Positions 42,107 to 52,299 of a DNA stretch of 64,000 nucleotides are shown one piece after another. A program made the position numbers and the translations under genes. The notes below the pieces were generated by a model. That model was not told the DNA's origin. It was given only the letters and a program-made list of their open reading frames with translations, and did no database searches. Location: the NCBI RefSeq assembly GCF_023715615.1, contig NZ_JAMBOM010000001.1:1054001-1118000 (forward strand), given 5' to 3'. Numbering within the stretch: position 1 is the first letter of the stretch; each line of letters starts with the position of its first letter. The DNA comes from Sporosarcina aquimarina. GTDB taxonomy: Bacteria > Bacillota > Bacilli > Bacillales_A > Planococcaceae.

Positions 42107-42823
42107 ATGAATAAACACGAATTGAATTCAATTGTAGAAAAATATATAAGCGACTTGCAATATGCACTTCGTGAATCCATTCTAAAGCGGGAAATTGGTC
42201 ATTTTCCTGTGGACTCCATAAAAGCATTTTTTCTTTTGCTACCCATTGTGAACGAAAAAATCAAAGAAGACAAACTTAGAAAAATTACATTGTCTGTTGG
42301 AGCGATACACGCTGCGCTTGATATTCACGATCGCATAGAAAGTGCTCAAGCGACGTCTGCTGAGCAACAACTGACAGTATTGGCTGGGGATCATTTCAGT
42401 GGTATCCACTATCGGATATTAGCTGAAATTGGTGAATTCGGATTTATACGCGGATTATCCCAAACGATTGCTCATATTAACGAACAAAAAACATCGTTGC
42501 ACCACGAACGACGTACGACAGGTCCAATCTTACTGGAAAGGCTAAAAGTAATTGAGTCAGGGTGCACTGCTACATACTATAAGACGTATGGTTTTGACAG
42601 CTACCTTGATTTAGCTGAGACTGTACTTACGTTTGTACGACTGGACAGAATGGCTAACTCCACCGAGCAACAAGCATTTGCAATTGATAAAACCATTATT
42701 CAACAGGCGATGGATTTACTCTTACCAAAGCTCAATCTTGAGCTAGAGCAAATGAGTTCGTTGGACCCGTTACTTCAACAGGTGATTCATGAGCTTGTGA
42801 ACCCTTTGAAATCGCTTAGCTGA
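42107..42823 (+). CDS. hepS: Heptaprenyl diphosphate synthase component 1 (HepS)
   Basis: Small subunit of the enzyme that builds the heptaprenyl side chain of menaquinone-7; it has no DDxxD motif and acts with HepT. 238 residues, mostly helical, with [13 protein letters not shown] and [16 protein letters not shown] matching the family. The ATG at 42107 follows GGAG at usual spacing; a start at 42083 would add eight residues with no ribosome site. Order mtrB-hepS-menG-hepT as in B. subtilis. Confidence 0.88.
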   Translation: MNKHELNSIVEKYISDLQYALRESILKREIGHFPVDSIKAFFLLLPIVNEKIKEDKLRKITLSVGAIHAALDIHDRIESAQATSAEQQLTVLAGDHFSGIHYRILAEIGEFGFIRGLSQTIAHINEQKTSLHHERRTTGPILLERLKVIESGCTATYYKTYGFDSYLDLAETVLTFVRLDRMANSTEQQAFAIDKTIIQQAMDLLLPKLNLELEQMSSLDPLLQQVIHELVNPLKSLS

Positions 42824-42845
42824 TATTGAAAAGAGGAGATTCCAC

Positions 42846-43541
42846 TTGAGTCAATCTAAAGAACAGAAAGTACATTCTGTATTCGAATCCATATCAACAG
42901 ACTATGACAAGATGAATTCTGTCATCAGTTTTAACTTACACAAAAGATGGCGTGCCGACATCATGGAACGCATGAACGTAAAAGCGGGATCCAAGGCATT
43001 GGACGTTTGTTGCGGCACGGCTGACTGGACCATCTCTTTAGCACAAACCATTGGGATTAAAGGCGATGTAACAGGTCTTGATTTCAGTAATGCAATGCTC
43101 TCTTCAGCTGCGCCTAAAACTGCCAAGTACCCTAACATTACTTTGATACAAGGGAATGCGATGGACTTACCGTTTGAAGATAATACATTTGACTATGTGA
43201 CAATTGGTTTCGGCTTACGGAATGTGCCCAATTATGAAACAGCGTTGAGAGAGATGTACCGTGTCGTTAAACCTGGTGGGATTGTTGCGTGCTTGGAAAC
43301 GTCACAATCAGAGATTCCGGGATATCGTCAATTATTCAGACTTTACTTTAATTACATTATGCCGGTATTCGGAAAAGTGTTCGCGAAAAGTTATAATGAG
43401 TATTCTTGGCTTCAAGAATCTGCTGATGAGTTTCCAGGTCGTGAGGAATTAGCTCAGCTATTTAAGTCTGCTGGATTTACTCAAGTCGATTATCGTCCTT
43501 ATAGTGGCGGGGTAGCTGCTGGACATATCGCAATCAAATAA
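42846..43541 (+). CDS. menG: Demethylmenaquinone methyltransferase
   Basis: SAM-dependent methylation of demethylmenaquinone, last step of menaquinone synthesis (UbiE/MenG family). 231 residues. SAM-binding [16 protein letters not shown] near 47-62 and the family signatures [17 protein letters not shown] and [20 protein letters not shown] are present. TTG start after AAGAGGAGA. Sits between the two prenyl synthase subunit genes, so the lipid-quinone steps are co-expressed. Confidence 0.96.
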   Translation: MSQSKEQKVHSVFESISTDYDKMNSVISFNLHKRWRADIMERMNVKAGSKALDVCCGTADWTISLAQTIGIKGDVTGLDFSNAMLSSAAPKTAKYPNITLIQGNAMDLPFEDNTFDYVTIGFGLRNVPNYETALREMYRVVKPGGIVACLETSQSEIPGYRQLFRLYFNYIMPVFGKVFAKSYNEYSWLQESADEFPGREELAQLFKSAGFTQVDYRPYSGGVAAGHIAIK

Positions 43542-43567
43542 TAAGCAGGCGGGAGAAGGGAATCATT

Positions 43568-44542
43568 TTGGAAAAGTTGAAGGCGATGGCATTATATACC
43601 GATTTCCGAAAGGAACTCATTTATATCGAGAAAGAGCTTGAGAATGCCGTTCAATCGGATTCTCCGCTTATTCAGCAAGCATCCATACATTTGCTGAGAG
43701 CTGGAGGAAAGAGGATCCGTCCAATTTTCGTATTTCTTTCTTCCAAGTTCGGAGACTATTCGATGGAGACAACCGCAAAAGTAGCGGTTTCCTTAGAACT
43801 TGTTCACATGGCTTCTCTCGTTCATGACGATGTCATTGATGATTCAAATATGAGAAGAGGGCGCAAAACCGTTAAAGCAAAGTGGGATAATCGAGTTGCG
43901 ATGTACACTGGCGACTTCATTTTTTCGCGTGCACTAACTTCAATTGGAGAAATTGAAATGACTTCCGTGCATCAATTACTAGCGGATACAATGCTCGAAA
44001 TTTGTAAAGGTGAGATCATACAATTTGATTACCAAAGAAGAACGGACCAATCATTCCGAGATTATTTGCGTCGCATCAAGCGAAAAACCGCACTTCTTCT
44101 ATCATCCAGCTGTGAGCTAGGTGCGTTAATCTCTAATGCGGACGATGAAGTTGTGCGTAGATTGAGGAATTTTGGATATTACGCGGGAATGGCATTCCAA
44201 ATCGTCGATGATATATTAGACTTAACGTCTTCGGACAAACAGTTAGGAAAACCAGCGGGTTCTGATCTTCTCAATGGACATCTGACGTTACCTGTCTTAT
44301 ATATCCGAAACGAGCCCTCATTCCAACCGTATTTAGCAAAAGCTTTTGCTGGAACGTTGTCGGAAAAAGAACGTGGGGATATGTTGCGTTATATAAGAGA
44401 GAGCGGAGCCATTGAAAAAGCTCATGAGGTAAGTGACCTCTATCTAGAAAAGGCGACAGCTGAGATAAGGTTATTACCGGATAGCGATGCGAAAAAAGCG
44501 TTTGAACAAGTAGCTGAATTTTTGGCTAAACGAACATTTTAA
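43568..44542 (+). CDS. hepT: Heptaprenyl diphosphate synthase component 2 (HepT)
   Basis: Catalytic trans-prenyltransferase subunit, 324 residues. First Asp-rich motif DDVIDDSNMRRG near residue 88 and second DDILDLTSS near 219; GGKRIRP binds the isopentenyl diphosphate. TTG start at 43568 after GAAGGG; an ATG seven codons later is possible. Works with HepS two genes upstream. Confidence 0.95.
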   Translation: MEKLKAMALYTDFRKELIYIEKELENAVQSDSPLIQQASIHLLRAGGKRIRPIFVFLSSKFGDYSMETTAKVAVSLELVHMASLVHDDVIDDSNMRRGRKTVKAKWDNRVAMYTGDFIFSRALTSIGEIEMTSVHQLLADTMLEICKGEIIQFDYQRRTDQSFRDYLRRIKRKTALLLSSSCELGALISNADDEVVRRLRNFGYYAGMAFQIVDDILDLTSSDKQLGKPAGSDLLNGHLTLPVLYIRNEPSFQPYLAKAFAGTLSEKERGDMLRYIRESGAIEKAHEVSDLYLEKATAEIRLLPDSDAKKAFEQVAEFLAKRTF

Positions 44543-44564
44543 ATTCTCGCAGAAAAATAAAAAA

Positions 44565-44594
44565 TTGAAAGATCGTTCCACCTTTGGTACGATC
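44565..44594 (+). promoter_or_regulatory. Sigma-A promoter for ndk with an inverted repeat over the -10
   Basis: TTGAAA, 17-base spacer, TACGAT. GATCGT (44571-44576) and ACGATC (44589-44594) are exact inverted copies, the second covering the -10. Confidence 0.5.
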
Positions 44595-44641
44595 AGTAGG
44601 GGTAATCCCGATTTGTCACTATGAAGGAGTGTAATTGAATT

Positions 44642-45088
44642 ATGGAAAAAACATTTTTAATGGTAAAACCTGACGGCGTTCAACGTGGTCTAATTGGTGA
44701 AATCGTAAACCGTTTCGAAAGCAAAGGATATCAGCTAGTTGGCGGTAAATTGATGACAATTTCTCAAGAACTTGCAGAGCAGCACTACGGTGAGCACAAA
44801 GAGCGCCCATTCTTCGGTGAGCTTGTTGACTTCATTACATCTGGTCCTGTATTCGCAATGGTATGGGAAGGCGAAAACGTCATCTCTACAGCACGTCTTA
44901 TGATGGGTGCTACAAACCCTAAAGAATCAGCACCAGGAACAATCCGCGGTGATTTTGCAGTTACTGTCGCAAAGAACATCATCCACGGTTCAGATTCACC
45001 AGAATCTGCAGAACGCGAAATCGGTTTGTTCTTTAAAGAAGAAGAACTTTCTTCTTACGAAAAAGTAGTAAACAGCTGGATCAACTAA
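44642..45088 (+). CDS. ndk: Nucleoside diphosphate kinase
   Basis: Balances nucleoside triphosphate pools. 148 residues with the usual start [16 protein letters not shown] and active-site His in the conserved GTIRGDFA...[16 protein letters not shown] region (phosphorylated His in NIIHGSDS). Own promoter and strong terminator, so probably a single-gene unit. Same place between hepT and cheR as in B. subtilis. Confidence 0.98.
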   Translation: MEKTFLMVKPDGVQRGLIGEIVNRFESKGYQLVGGKLMTISQELAEQHYGEHKERPFFGELVDFITSGPVFAMVWEGENVISTARLMMGATNPKESAPGTIRGDFAVTVAKNIIHGSDSPESAEREIGLFFKEEELSSYEKVVNSWIN

Positions 45089-45094
45089 TACAAA

Positions 45095-45132
45095 GCAAAA
45101 ACAGCCTTGCGGGTTCCGCCGGCTGTTTTTGT
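45095..45132 (+). terminator. Intrinsic terminator after ndk
   Basis: GCAAAAACAGCC pairs with GGCTGTTTTTG, with an inner GCGG/CCGC stem, followed by T. Confidence 0.9.
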
Positions 45133-45166
45133 TATACATAATTGCTGGATGGATGGAGGTAAACAA

Positions 45167-45937
45167 TTGTCAGATTACACAAAATTTATCGCCAGTGTAA
45201 AACAAAAAACAGGAATCGACCTATCTCTGTATAAAGAAGCACAAATGAAAAGACGCCTAACCTCGCTTTATGAAAAACGAGGCTGTAAAAATTTCACCGA
45301 GTACTTTGAGTTGATCCGCAATGATCAATCCAAGATGGATGAATTCCTGGACCGCATGACGATAAATGTATCAGAATTTTACAGAAATTCACAACGATGG
45401 GGAGTATTAGACACAAAAATCCTTCCACAGCTTTTACACAAAACTAAAAAGTTAAAGTGTTGGAGTGCTGCGTGTTCTACAGGAGAGGAACCGTATTCAA
45501 TGGCGATGGTTCTGTCGAATCACCTACCTTTAAGAGAAATTACGATTTCAGCGACTGATTTGGATAATGGAGTACTTGAAAAAGCTAAAGTGGGTCTATA
45601 TCCGGAACGTTCTTTGAAAGAAGTCCCTCCAGATGTAAAGAGAAAATTTTTTAAGCAAGAAGGCCAGTTCTACCAGGTAACAGACGAAGTGAAAAAAACA
45701 GTCGTGTTTAAACAACATAATTTGCTTGATGATGCGTATGGAAATGACTTTGACCTGATTGTCTGTAGAAATGTCATGATTTACTTTACAGAAGAAGCCA
45801 AAGATCAAATTTACACGAACTTTGCCAAAGCGTTGAAACCTGGAGGGATTCTTTTTGTAGGAAGCACTGAGCAGATTTTTAGTCCCGAACGATATGGTCT
45901 TGAATCTGAAGATACCTTCTTTTATAAGAAAATATGA
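45167..45937 (+). CDS. cheR: Chemotaxis protein methyltransferase CheR
   Basis: Methylates glutamates of chemoreceptors using SAM. An N-terminal helical domain ([25 protein letters not shown]) precedes the methyltransferase core ([39 protein letters not shown]). The TTG at 45167 behind GGAGG gives 256 residues, the B. subtilis length. The longer open frame back to 45107 reads through the ndk terminator and is unlikely. With motI it implies flagellar motility. Confidence 0.95.
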   Translation: MSDYTKFIASVKQKTGIDLSLYKEAQMKRRLTSLYEKRGCKNFTEYFELIRNDQSKMDEFLDRMTINVSEFYRNSQRWGVLDTKILPQLLHKTKKLKCWSAACSTGEEPYSMAMVLSNHLPLREITISATDLDNGVLEKAKVGLYPERSLKEVPPDVKRKFFKQEGQFYQVTDEVKKTVVFKQHNLLDDAYGNDFDLIVCRNVMIYFTEEAKDQIYTNFAKALKPGGILFVGSTEQIFSPERYGLESEDTFFYKKI

Positions 45938-45964
45938 AAAATCCGGACACTTCCGGGTTTTTTT
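45938..45964 (+). terminator. Intrinsic terminator after cheR
   Basis: AAAATCCGGA pairs with TCCGGGTTTT around a 4-base loop; T run follows. Confidence 0.75.
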
Positions 45965-46050
45965 GTTTAAAGAAGTAGTCAATATTGCTGTAGTTTGGTA
46001 AAGTGCTAACAATGGTTCATTTCAGCAAGTATCAAAAGGGGGATTTGGAG

Positions 46051-47232
46051 ATGAGGATATTAACAGCGGGAGAATCACATGGTCCAGAGTTGACCGCAAT
46101 TATTGAAGGGTTACCGGCGCAATTGCCATTGACAGCTGAAATGATTACAAGAGAACTATCACGTCGGCAGGGGGGACATGGAAGAGGACGCAGGATGCAG
46201 ATTGAAAAAGATCAGGTAGTGATATCATCTGGCGTTCGCCACGGGAAAACCCTTGGTTCACCTGTGACGTTGACAGTCGTCAACGATGATTGGAAGCATT
46301 GGACATCTATTATGGGGGTTGAACCACTTTCAGAGAACGTTCGACCGGAGGATATTAAACGACAGATTACACGGCCGCGCCCAGGCCATGCAGACTTAGT
46401 CGGAGGCATTAAGTATGGGCATCGAGATCTTAGAAACGTACTTGAGCGCTCATCAGCTCGTGAAACAACGATGCGAGTAGCTGCGGGTGCTGTGGCGAAA
46501 CAATTTTTACGTGAACTCGGTATTAATACGATTGCGCATGTGGTCGAAATTGGAGGTATTGTCGCTGACTCCAATTCAACTGCTGAGCTGACCATGGAAG
46601 AAATTCGTGCAAAAGTGGAAGCCGATCCTGTATACTGTGCGGATTCCGAAGTATCTCAAGCAATGGTGGAAGCAATCGATGACGCAAAAGGTCGTGGAGA
46701 CACTTTGGGCGGTGTAGTGGAAGTTGTAATTGAAGGATGCCCACCTGGTATGGGAAGTTATGCACAGTTTGACCGGAAGTTAGACGGTCGTCTTGCAGCG
46801 GCAATGATGTCCATCAATGCGTTCAAAGGTGTAGAGTTTGGCATTGGATTTGAAATGGCAAAGCGTTTCGGCAGTGAAGTGCACGACGAAATCGTATGGT
46901 CCGAAGAGAGAGGCTATTTCAGAAAATCGAATCGTCTTGGAGGATTAGAAGGTGGCATGTCGACGGGAATGCCGATTGTTATTAGAGGCGTCATGAAACC
47001 TATTCCGACGTTGTATAAGCCGTTAGAAAGTGTCGATATCGATACGAAAGAGCCATTTACAGCAACCATCGAGCGGTCCGATCCATGTGCGGTTCCTGCT
47101 GCATCCGTTGTTGCAGAACACGTTATCGCTACTGAGTTAGCAAAAGTCATCATTGAAGAATTTCGTTCGTTTGAGATGGATGGGCTGAAAGCTGACATCG
47201 AGCAATACCGCCTTTATGCAAAGGAGTTTTAA
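46051..47232 (+). CDS. aroC: Chorismate synthase
   Basis: FMN-dependent conversion of EPSP to chorismate. 393 residues with [17 protein letters not shown] at the N-terminus, [12 protein letters not shown] near 40, and the signatures [15 protein letters not shown] and [18 protein letters not shown] at 46051 after GGGGGA; upstream in-frame codons to 46003 are not conserved. First gene of a chorismate and aromatic amino acid operon (B. subtilis name aroF). Confidence 0.97.
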   Translation: MRILTAGESHGPELTAIIEGLPAQLPLTAEMITRELSRRQGGHGRGRRMQIEKDQVVISSGVRHGKTLGSPVTLTVVNDDWKHWTSIMGVEPLSENVRPEDIKRQITRPRPGHADLVGGIKYGHRDLRNVLERSSARETTMRVAAGAVAKQFLRELGINTIAHVVEIGGIVADSNSTAELTMEEIRAKVEADPVYCADSEVSQAMVEAIDDAKGRGDTLGGVVEVVIEGCPPGMGSYAQFDRKLDGRLAAAMMSINAFKGVEFGIGFEMAKRFGSEVHDEIVWSEERGYFRKSNRLGGLEGGMSTGMPIVIRGVMKPIPTLYKPLESVDIDTKEPFTATIERSDPCAVPAASVVAEHVIATELAKVIIEEFRSFEMDGLKADIEQYRLYAKEF

Positions 47233-47235
47233 GCG

Positions 47236-48342
47236 ATGGAACAACTCACTGTTAAAACCAAAAACTGTTCTTACAGCGTTCATATTGGAAAAGAGGTGTA
47301 TGACCTCTTTTCCACAGAGTACAAGGAGTTACTGCACAATGCAGATAAAGTAGGAATTTTTGCAGATGCGACAGCTGCTTCCTATCACTTGGAAAAACTT
47401 GAACAAGCATTAAATGCTGCCGAGATTGCCTATGAGCTGCATACCCTTCCAGCGGGAGAAGAGAGTAAAAGTCCGTTAAGTTTCATGAGTTGCCACTCAT
47501 TTTTGTTACAGCATAATTTTACGAGACAATCTGTGCTTATTGCATTTGGTGGGGGAGCTTGTGGTGACCTGACTGGGTTTGTCGCAGCAACCTATATGAG
47601 GGGGATTCCTTTCATTCAATGCCCCACAACGATACTTGCTCATGATAGTGCTGTAGGCGGTAAAACGGCTATTAACATGCCTGAAGGTAAAAATATGGTC
47701 GGTTCGTTTCATCAGCCGGCGGGTGTTCTGTTCCAACCAGATCTATTTGCCACCCTTCCGAAACGGGAAATTCGCTCTGGCATGGCCGAGCTCATAAAAC
47801 ATGCACTCATATCAGATGCTGACTGGACGGAGTCATTGCTTTTGAATTCTGACTTCCCGAACTTTTCTGCTGACGTGTTATCCTCTGAGCTATTAAAAGG
47901 GATTCAAGTCAAAGCTGAAATTGTTGAACAAGACGAATTTGAACAAGGTATGCGTAAGTTTTTGAACTTCGGTCATACTCTAGGCCATGCTGTGGAAGCA
48001 TATTTTGGATTTGGTAAAGTCAGTCATGGAGAGTGTGTAATGATTGGTATGGCGTATAGTCTGTTGTTAAGTGAATCATATGGTGACATCACACCAGAAT
48101 ACACAGAGAGATTTATCCGGTTTTCTGATCATGCAGGGTATCCAATGCAGGCAATTTTGGAAGTTGAATTCTCTGCACTGCTACCATTTATGAAAAAGGA
48201 TAAAAAAGTATCTTCAGGAGAATTGGTCTTTGTATTACTCAAGAGTCTGGGAAATCCATTTACACAAAAAGTTACTGAAGAACAATGTGAACACTCGTAT
48301 TATGAATTGATTTCACGTATAAAGGGGGAAGTGCAAACATGA
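47236..48342 (+). CDS. aroB: 3-dehydroquinate synthase
   Basis: Second shikimate-pathway step, NAD and metal dependent, 368 residues. NAD-binding FGGGACGDLTGFVAATYMRG near 95-114, PTTILAHDSAVGGKTAIN near 130, and metal ligands in EQDEFEQGMRKFLNFGHTLGHAVE are present. Starts 3 bases after aroC, its AAAGGAG lying in the aroC end, and overlaps aroH by 4 bases. Confidence 0.97.
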   Translation: MEQLTVKTKNCSYSVHIGKEVYDLFSTEYKELLHNADKVGIFADATAASYHLEKLEQALNAAEIAYELHTLPAGEESKSPLSFMSCHSFLLQHNFTRQSVLIAFGGGACGDLTGFVAATYMRGIPFIQCPTTILAHDSAVGGKTAINMPEGKNMVGSFHQPAGVLFQPDLFATLPKREIRSGMAELIKHALISDADWTESLLLNSDFPNFSADVLSSELLKGIQVKAEIVEQDEFEQGMRKFLNFGHTLGHAVEAYFGFGKVSHGECVMIGMAYSLLLSESYGDITPEYTERFIRFSDHAGYPMQAILEVEFSALLPFMKKDKKVSSGELVFVLLKSLGNPFTQKVTEEQCEHSYYELISRIKGEVQT

Positions 48343-48704
48343 CAGTAAGAGGCGTAAGAGGAGCGACAACCGTAAGTCAGGATGAACAACAAGCCGTTTT
48401 AGAAGCAACCGAGCAATTAGTTCAAACCATGGCTAATGAAAATAATTTCGAAGCCAATGACATTGTGTCAGTGCTAATCTCTACAACTGTTGACGTACAA
48501 TCCGCATTTCCTGCAAAAGCGGTGCGAACTATAGAAGGTTGGACATATGTTCCTGTAATGTGTATGCACGAAATGGACGTACCTGGAGGAATGCCACTAT
48601 GTATTCGTGTCCTCATGCATGTCAATACAGAAATTGCCCAGCAAGATATCATTCATATCTATCAAAATGATGCAGTGAAACTAAGACCTGATCTTAAGAA
48701 ATAG
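48339..48704 (+). CDS. aroH: Chorismate mutase, AroH type
   Basis: Monofunctional trimeric chorismate mutase, 121 residues, converting chorismate to prephenate. RGVRGATTVSQDEQQAVLEAT carries the conserved Arg7, and CMHEMDVPGGMPLCIRVLMHV holds Arg89-type active-site residues. Overlaps aroB (ATGA). In B. subtilis trpEDCFBA follows aroH; here hisC follows after 25 bases with no trace of trp genes. Confidence 0.96.
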   Translation: MTVRGVRGATTVSQDEQQAVLEATEQLVQTMANENNFEANDIVSVLISTTVDVQSAFPAKAVRTIEGWTYVPVMCMHEMDVPGGMPLCIRVLMHVNTEIAQQDIIHIYQNDAVKLRPDLKK

Positions 48705-48729
48705 GTCAACATACAGGAGGAGTTCTCAC

Positions 48730-49821
48730 ATGAATTGGAAACCAGCACTAGCAACTATGAAGCCGTATAAACCAGGTAGATCCATTGAAGAGGTACAAAA
48801 GGAATTCGGCTTAGAAGAAATTGTAAAGCTAGCTTCTAACGAAAATCCTTATGGTTGTGCTCCTTCGGTACGTAAAATTTTAGAGAATCCAGAGCTTCAG
48901 ATTGAGATATATCCTGAGACCGGAGCCCCTCCGCTCAAAACAAAACTTGCGGAAAAATTAGGTGTGGATGAATCGAATGTCATCTTAGGAAATGGATCAG
49001 ACGATCTTATTACGATTATTTGTCGTGCCCTCTTAACACGTGAGTCGAATACCATAATGCCAACGCCATCATTTCCACAATACGGGCACAATGCAAGGGT
49101 TGAAGGTGCAGAGGTTCGTGAAGTTCCGTTAGTGGATGGTCAACATGATCTTAAACAGTTCTTACAAGAAATCGATTCATCCACATCAGTTATTTGGATA
49201 TGCAGTCCTAACAATCCTACGGGTGACTTGATCCCATCTAATTGTTTGAAACAGTTTTTAGATGAAGTGCCTAGTACGATCTTGACTGTTTTGGATGAAG
49301 CATACTTTGAATACATAACTGAGGAGAGTTATGAGGATCCGATTCAATGGCTATCTGAATACCCGAATCTCATAATATTACGTACCTTCTCCAAAGCATA
49401 CGGTCTAGCCTCCTTCCGTGTTGGATACGGAATTGCTTCTTCTGAAGTTATTACAGAGCTCAACAAAGTTAGAAATCCATTTAATACGAGTTCCCTATCT
49501 CTCATTGCCGCAGAAAATGCTTTAGAAGACCAGAGATTCATTGAAGAATGTCGTCTTGAAAATGCTAAACAGCGAAAGCGTTTTGAAAAATTTGCAGACG
49601 AGCATAATTTGACCATCAATCGTTCTGAAGCGAACTTTGTCCTGATTGAAGTCCCTATAAGTGCAAATGAAGCAGCAAATCAGTTAATGCAACTTGGCTA
49701 TATTGTACGAAGCGGAGATCTACTCGGAACGCCTAATCGAATTCGTGTGACCATCGGTTCTGAAGAACAGAATAATGGTTTCTTCAAAGCGTTCGAAACA
49801 CTATTGACAAACAGGGGTTAA
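48730..49821 (+). CDS. hisC: Histidinol-phosphate / aromatic aminotransferase
   Basis: PLP enzyme of class I aminotransferase fold, 363 residues, serving histidine synthesis and, in B. subtilis, tyrosine and phenylalanine transamination. KLASNENPYGCAPSV near the start, VLDEAYFEYI (PLP Asp/Tyr) and the Schiff-base Lys of RTFSKAYGLASFRVGYG near 223 are present. CAGGAGGAG precedes the ATG. The aro-hisC-tyrA setting supports the dual role. Confidence 0.95.
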   Translation: MNWKPALATMKPYKPGRSIEEVQKEFGLEEIVKLASNENPYGCAPSVRKILENPELQIEIYPETGAPPLKTKLAEKLGVDESNVILGNGSDDLITIICRALLTRESNTIMPTPSFPQYGHNARVEGAEVREVPLVDGQHDLKQFLQEIDSSTSVIWICSPNNPTGDLIPSNCLKQFLDEVPSTILTVLDEAYFEYITEESYEDPIQWLSEYPNLIILRTFSKAYGLASFRVGYGIASSEVITELNKVRNPFNTSSLSLIAAENALEDQRFIEECRLENAKQRKRFEKFADEHNLTINRSEANFVLIEVPISANEAANQLMQLGYIVRSGDLLGTPNRIRVTIGSEEQNNGFFKAFETLLTNRG

Positions 49822-49825
49822 ATCT

Positions 49826-50938
49826 ATGACAACTAACGTATCTATCATTGGGCTAGGGCTGATCGGTGGTTCCCTAGCGCTAGCGTTGAAACGAAATCCT
49901 GAAGTCGTAATTACAGGATTTGATCGTTCTTATAAATCGGCGGATGAAGCTTACCGAAGAGGCATAATTGACTCCGTCGCACCTTCTGTCAAATCGGCAG
50001 CAAAAGAAGCGGACTTCCTCATATTTGCTGTGCCTGTTGCGGCAACTGCGCAACTATTACAGGAGGCTGTTTCATGGGACATGAAACCGACTGTCATTGT
50101 TAGTGATACTGGAAGTACTAAACAACCAATCATGACTGCGGCAAAGGCGTTAATCGACAAAGGAGTCACCTTTATTGGAGGGCATCCGATGGCAGGATCC
50201 CATAAAAGTGGAATTTCTGCAGCAATCGAGCATCTTTTTGAGAATGCTTATTATGTGTTAACTCCCGAAGAGAGTTGTCATTCAGATGACCTTGAACGCA
50301 TGAAAACACTGTTAACAGTGACACAAGGCAAAATAGCTGTGCTAGACGCATCAGAGCATGATCAGATGACTGCAGTAGTAAGTCACTTCCCTCATATAAT
50401 CGCATCCTCTCTTGTGAACTTGCTTTCTCACCAAGAACAACGACAGCCTTTCGTTCGAAGACTTGCTGCTGGTGGTTTCCGAGATCTTACACGGATTGCA
50501 TCTGCGGATCCGATTATGTGGCGGGATATCACTGTTCAGAACAAAGAGGAGTTAGTAGGTCAGCTAGATAGATGGCTAACTGAAATGCATACGGTTCGAG
50601 AAATGTTAACTGACAACGACCCTAGTTCAATTCAAAAATTTTTCGATGATGCAAAAAAGTTTCGCGACAATCTTCCATCAGTTACACAAGACGAAGTTCA
50701 AGGCGCTTTATATATGCAATTCGACCTTCATATAGATGTCCCTGATCATCCTGGAGTGATTTCTGAAATTACACGTATTTTGGCTTTAAAAGAGATTAGT
50801 TTGACAAACATTCGGATTGTCGAAACTCGGACTGATGTATATGGAATTCTCGTCATCAGCTTCCGTTCTGCAACGGAACGGAACGATGCTGCACAAGTAC
50901 TTGAGAAAGAAACAGAGTACTCTATGCAAATACTTTGA
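49826..50938 (+). CDS. tyrA: Prephenate dehydrogenase with C-terminal ACT domain
   Basis: Converts prephenate to 4-hydroxyphenylpyruvate for tyrosine. 370 residues. NAD-binding GLGLIGGSLALALKRNP at 9-25, substrate-binding GGHPMAGSHKSGISAA and HDQMTAVVSHFPHIIA follow. An ACT regulatory domain at about 298-370 (DVPDHPGVISEITRILALKE) suggests tyrosine feedback. The following aroA ATG is 15 bases past its stop. Confidence 0.95.
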   Translation: MTTNVSIIGLGLIGGSLALALKRNPEVVITGFDRSYKSADEAYRRGIIDSVAPSVKSAAKEADFLIFAVPVAATAQLLQEAVSWDMKPTVIVSDTGSTKQPIMTAAKALIDKGVTFIGGHPMAGSHKSGISAAIEHLFENAYYVLTPEESCHSDDLERMKTLLTVTQGKIAVLDASEHDQMTAVVSHFPHIIASSLVNLLSHQEQRQPFVRRLAAGGFRDLTRIASADPIMWRDITVQNKEELVGQLDRWLTEMHTVREMLTDNDPSSIQKFFDDAKKFRDNLPSVTQDEVQGALYMQFDLHIDVPDHPGVISEITRILALKEISLTNIRIVETRTDVYGILVISFRSATERNDAAQVLEKETEYSMQIL

Positions 50939-50952
50939 CGGAGGCGCTTTTT

Positions 50953-52260
50953 ATGGAGAAAATAGATAGGATTACAGCTTCCTTTGAAGGAGGCTCATTG
51001 AATGGTACATTGCAAGTTCCTGGCGACAAATCGATTTCGCATCGTGCCGTCATGCTCGGTGCTATTGCAAAGGGTACAACGACTATTAGTGGTTTTCTTG
51101 CTGGTGAAGATTGTCTTTCTACAATCCGTATTTTCTCCCAGCTTGGAGTGAATATTGAAAGAAGTGGAACAAATGTAACCGTTAAAAGCCCAGGAATCAC
51201 TGGTTGGAAAAATCCAGATGAGGCATTGGATGCTGGTAATTCAGGTACCACAGCTAGACTACTGCTAGGAATTCTCGCAGGATCGATGGTGACAGCTGAA
51301 ATTACAGGTGATCAGTACTTATGTAAGCGACCGATGCGTCGTGTCACAACCCCATTGACTGAAATGAATGCTAAATTTGAGAGTAATCATGAAGCAGGTA
51401 CTTTACCATTAACGGTGAAAGGTTCACATCTCAAAGCCATGTCTTATGAGATGCCTATTGCCAGCGCACAAGTAAAATCTGCTCTGTTATTTGCAGGTTT
51501 TTCAGCCGAGGGAACGACAGTTGTTACTGAAAAAGCTGTCTCGCGCGATCATACTGAACGGATGCTTCAACAGTTTGGAGCTAAGGTCCAAACCGAAGGA
51601 ACCTCTGTGTCAATTGTTGGTGGACAGTCTCTGCAAGCTTGTGATGTGAAAGTGCCTGGTGACATTTCTTCTGCTGCCTTTTTTATGTGCGCAGCAGCAA
51701 TGGTTCCGGGAAGTGCCATTACCTTTAAAGATGTTGGACTCAATCCAACTCGCACGGGGATTGTCGATGTATTGAAAGAGATGGGTGCTAGAGTGTCTAT
51801 TGAGCAGGAGTTTGAAATGGAAGGCGAACCCTATGGAAAGCTTACAGTGGAATCGTCAGACTTACATGCGGTTGAAATTAGTGGTTCTCTAATACCCAGG
51901 CTGATTGATGAGTTACCTGTGATTGCTTTACTTGCAACTCAAGCAAAAGGCACAACGATTATTAAGGACGCTGAGGAACTTCGAGTGAAAGAGACAGACA
52001 GGATAGAAGCGGTTTGTTCTGAACTTCAAAAGCTAGGTGCATCCATTGAACCGACACCTGACGGAATGCGTGTTACAGGTCCAACTAAACTAAAGGGTGC
52101 AACACTTACCTCTCACGGTGATCATCGATTGGGAATGATGGGTGCCATTGCTTCACTAGTAACTGAAGGGCCAGTGCAGATTGAAGATGCTTCCTGTATA
52201 AATGTTTCCTATCCTGGATTTTTCGAACATCTTAATTCGTTGACCCAATCGAAACACTAA
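50953..52260 (+). CDS. aroA: 3-phosphoshikimate 1-carboxyvinyltransferase (EPSP synthase)
   Basis: Joins shikimate 3-phosphate and phosphoenolpyruvate. 435 residues from the ATG behind GGAGGCG. LQVPGDKSISHRAVMLGAIA, LDAGNSGTTARLLLGILAG and RVKETDRIEAVCSELQKLGA are signatures. The residues around LDAGNSGTTARLLLG (Ala at the glyphosate-sensitive Gly96 position region reads NSGTTARL) suggest the class II type found in Bacillales. Last gene of the aro operon (B. subtilis aroE). Confidence 0.95.
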   Translation: MEKIDRITASFEGGSLNGTLQVPGDKSISHRAVMLGAIAKGTTTISGFLAGEDCLSTIRIFSQLGVNIERSGTNVTVKSPGITGWKNPDEALDAGNSGTTARLLLGILAGSMVTAEITGDQYLCKRPMRRVTTPLTEMNAKFESNHEAGTLPLTVKGSHLKAMSYEMPIASAQVKSALLFAGFSAEGTTVVTEKAVSRDHTERMLQQFGAKVQTEGTSVSIVGGQSLQACDVKVPGDISSAAFFMCAAAMVPGSAITFKDVGLNPTRTGIVDVLKEMGARVSIEQEFEMEGEPYGKLTVESSDLHAVEISGSLIPRLIDELPVIALLATQAKGTTIIKDAEELRVKETDRIEAVCSELQKLGASIEPTPDGMRVTGPTKLKGATLTSHGDHRLGMMGAIASLVTEGPVQIEDASCINVSYPGFFEHLNSLTQSKH

Positions 52261-52299
52261 TGGACTTATTGTATACAACGTGTTAAAAAAGGAGAAACT

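Noticed and set aside
45107..45166. N-terminal extension of cheR
   Set aside because: The extra frame overlaps the ndk terminator and lacks a ribosome site; the TTG at 45167 has GGAGG and restores the normal protein length.
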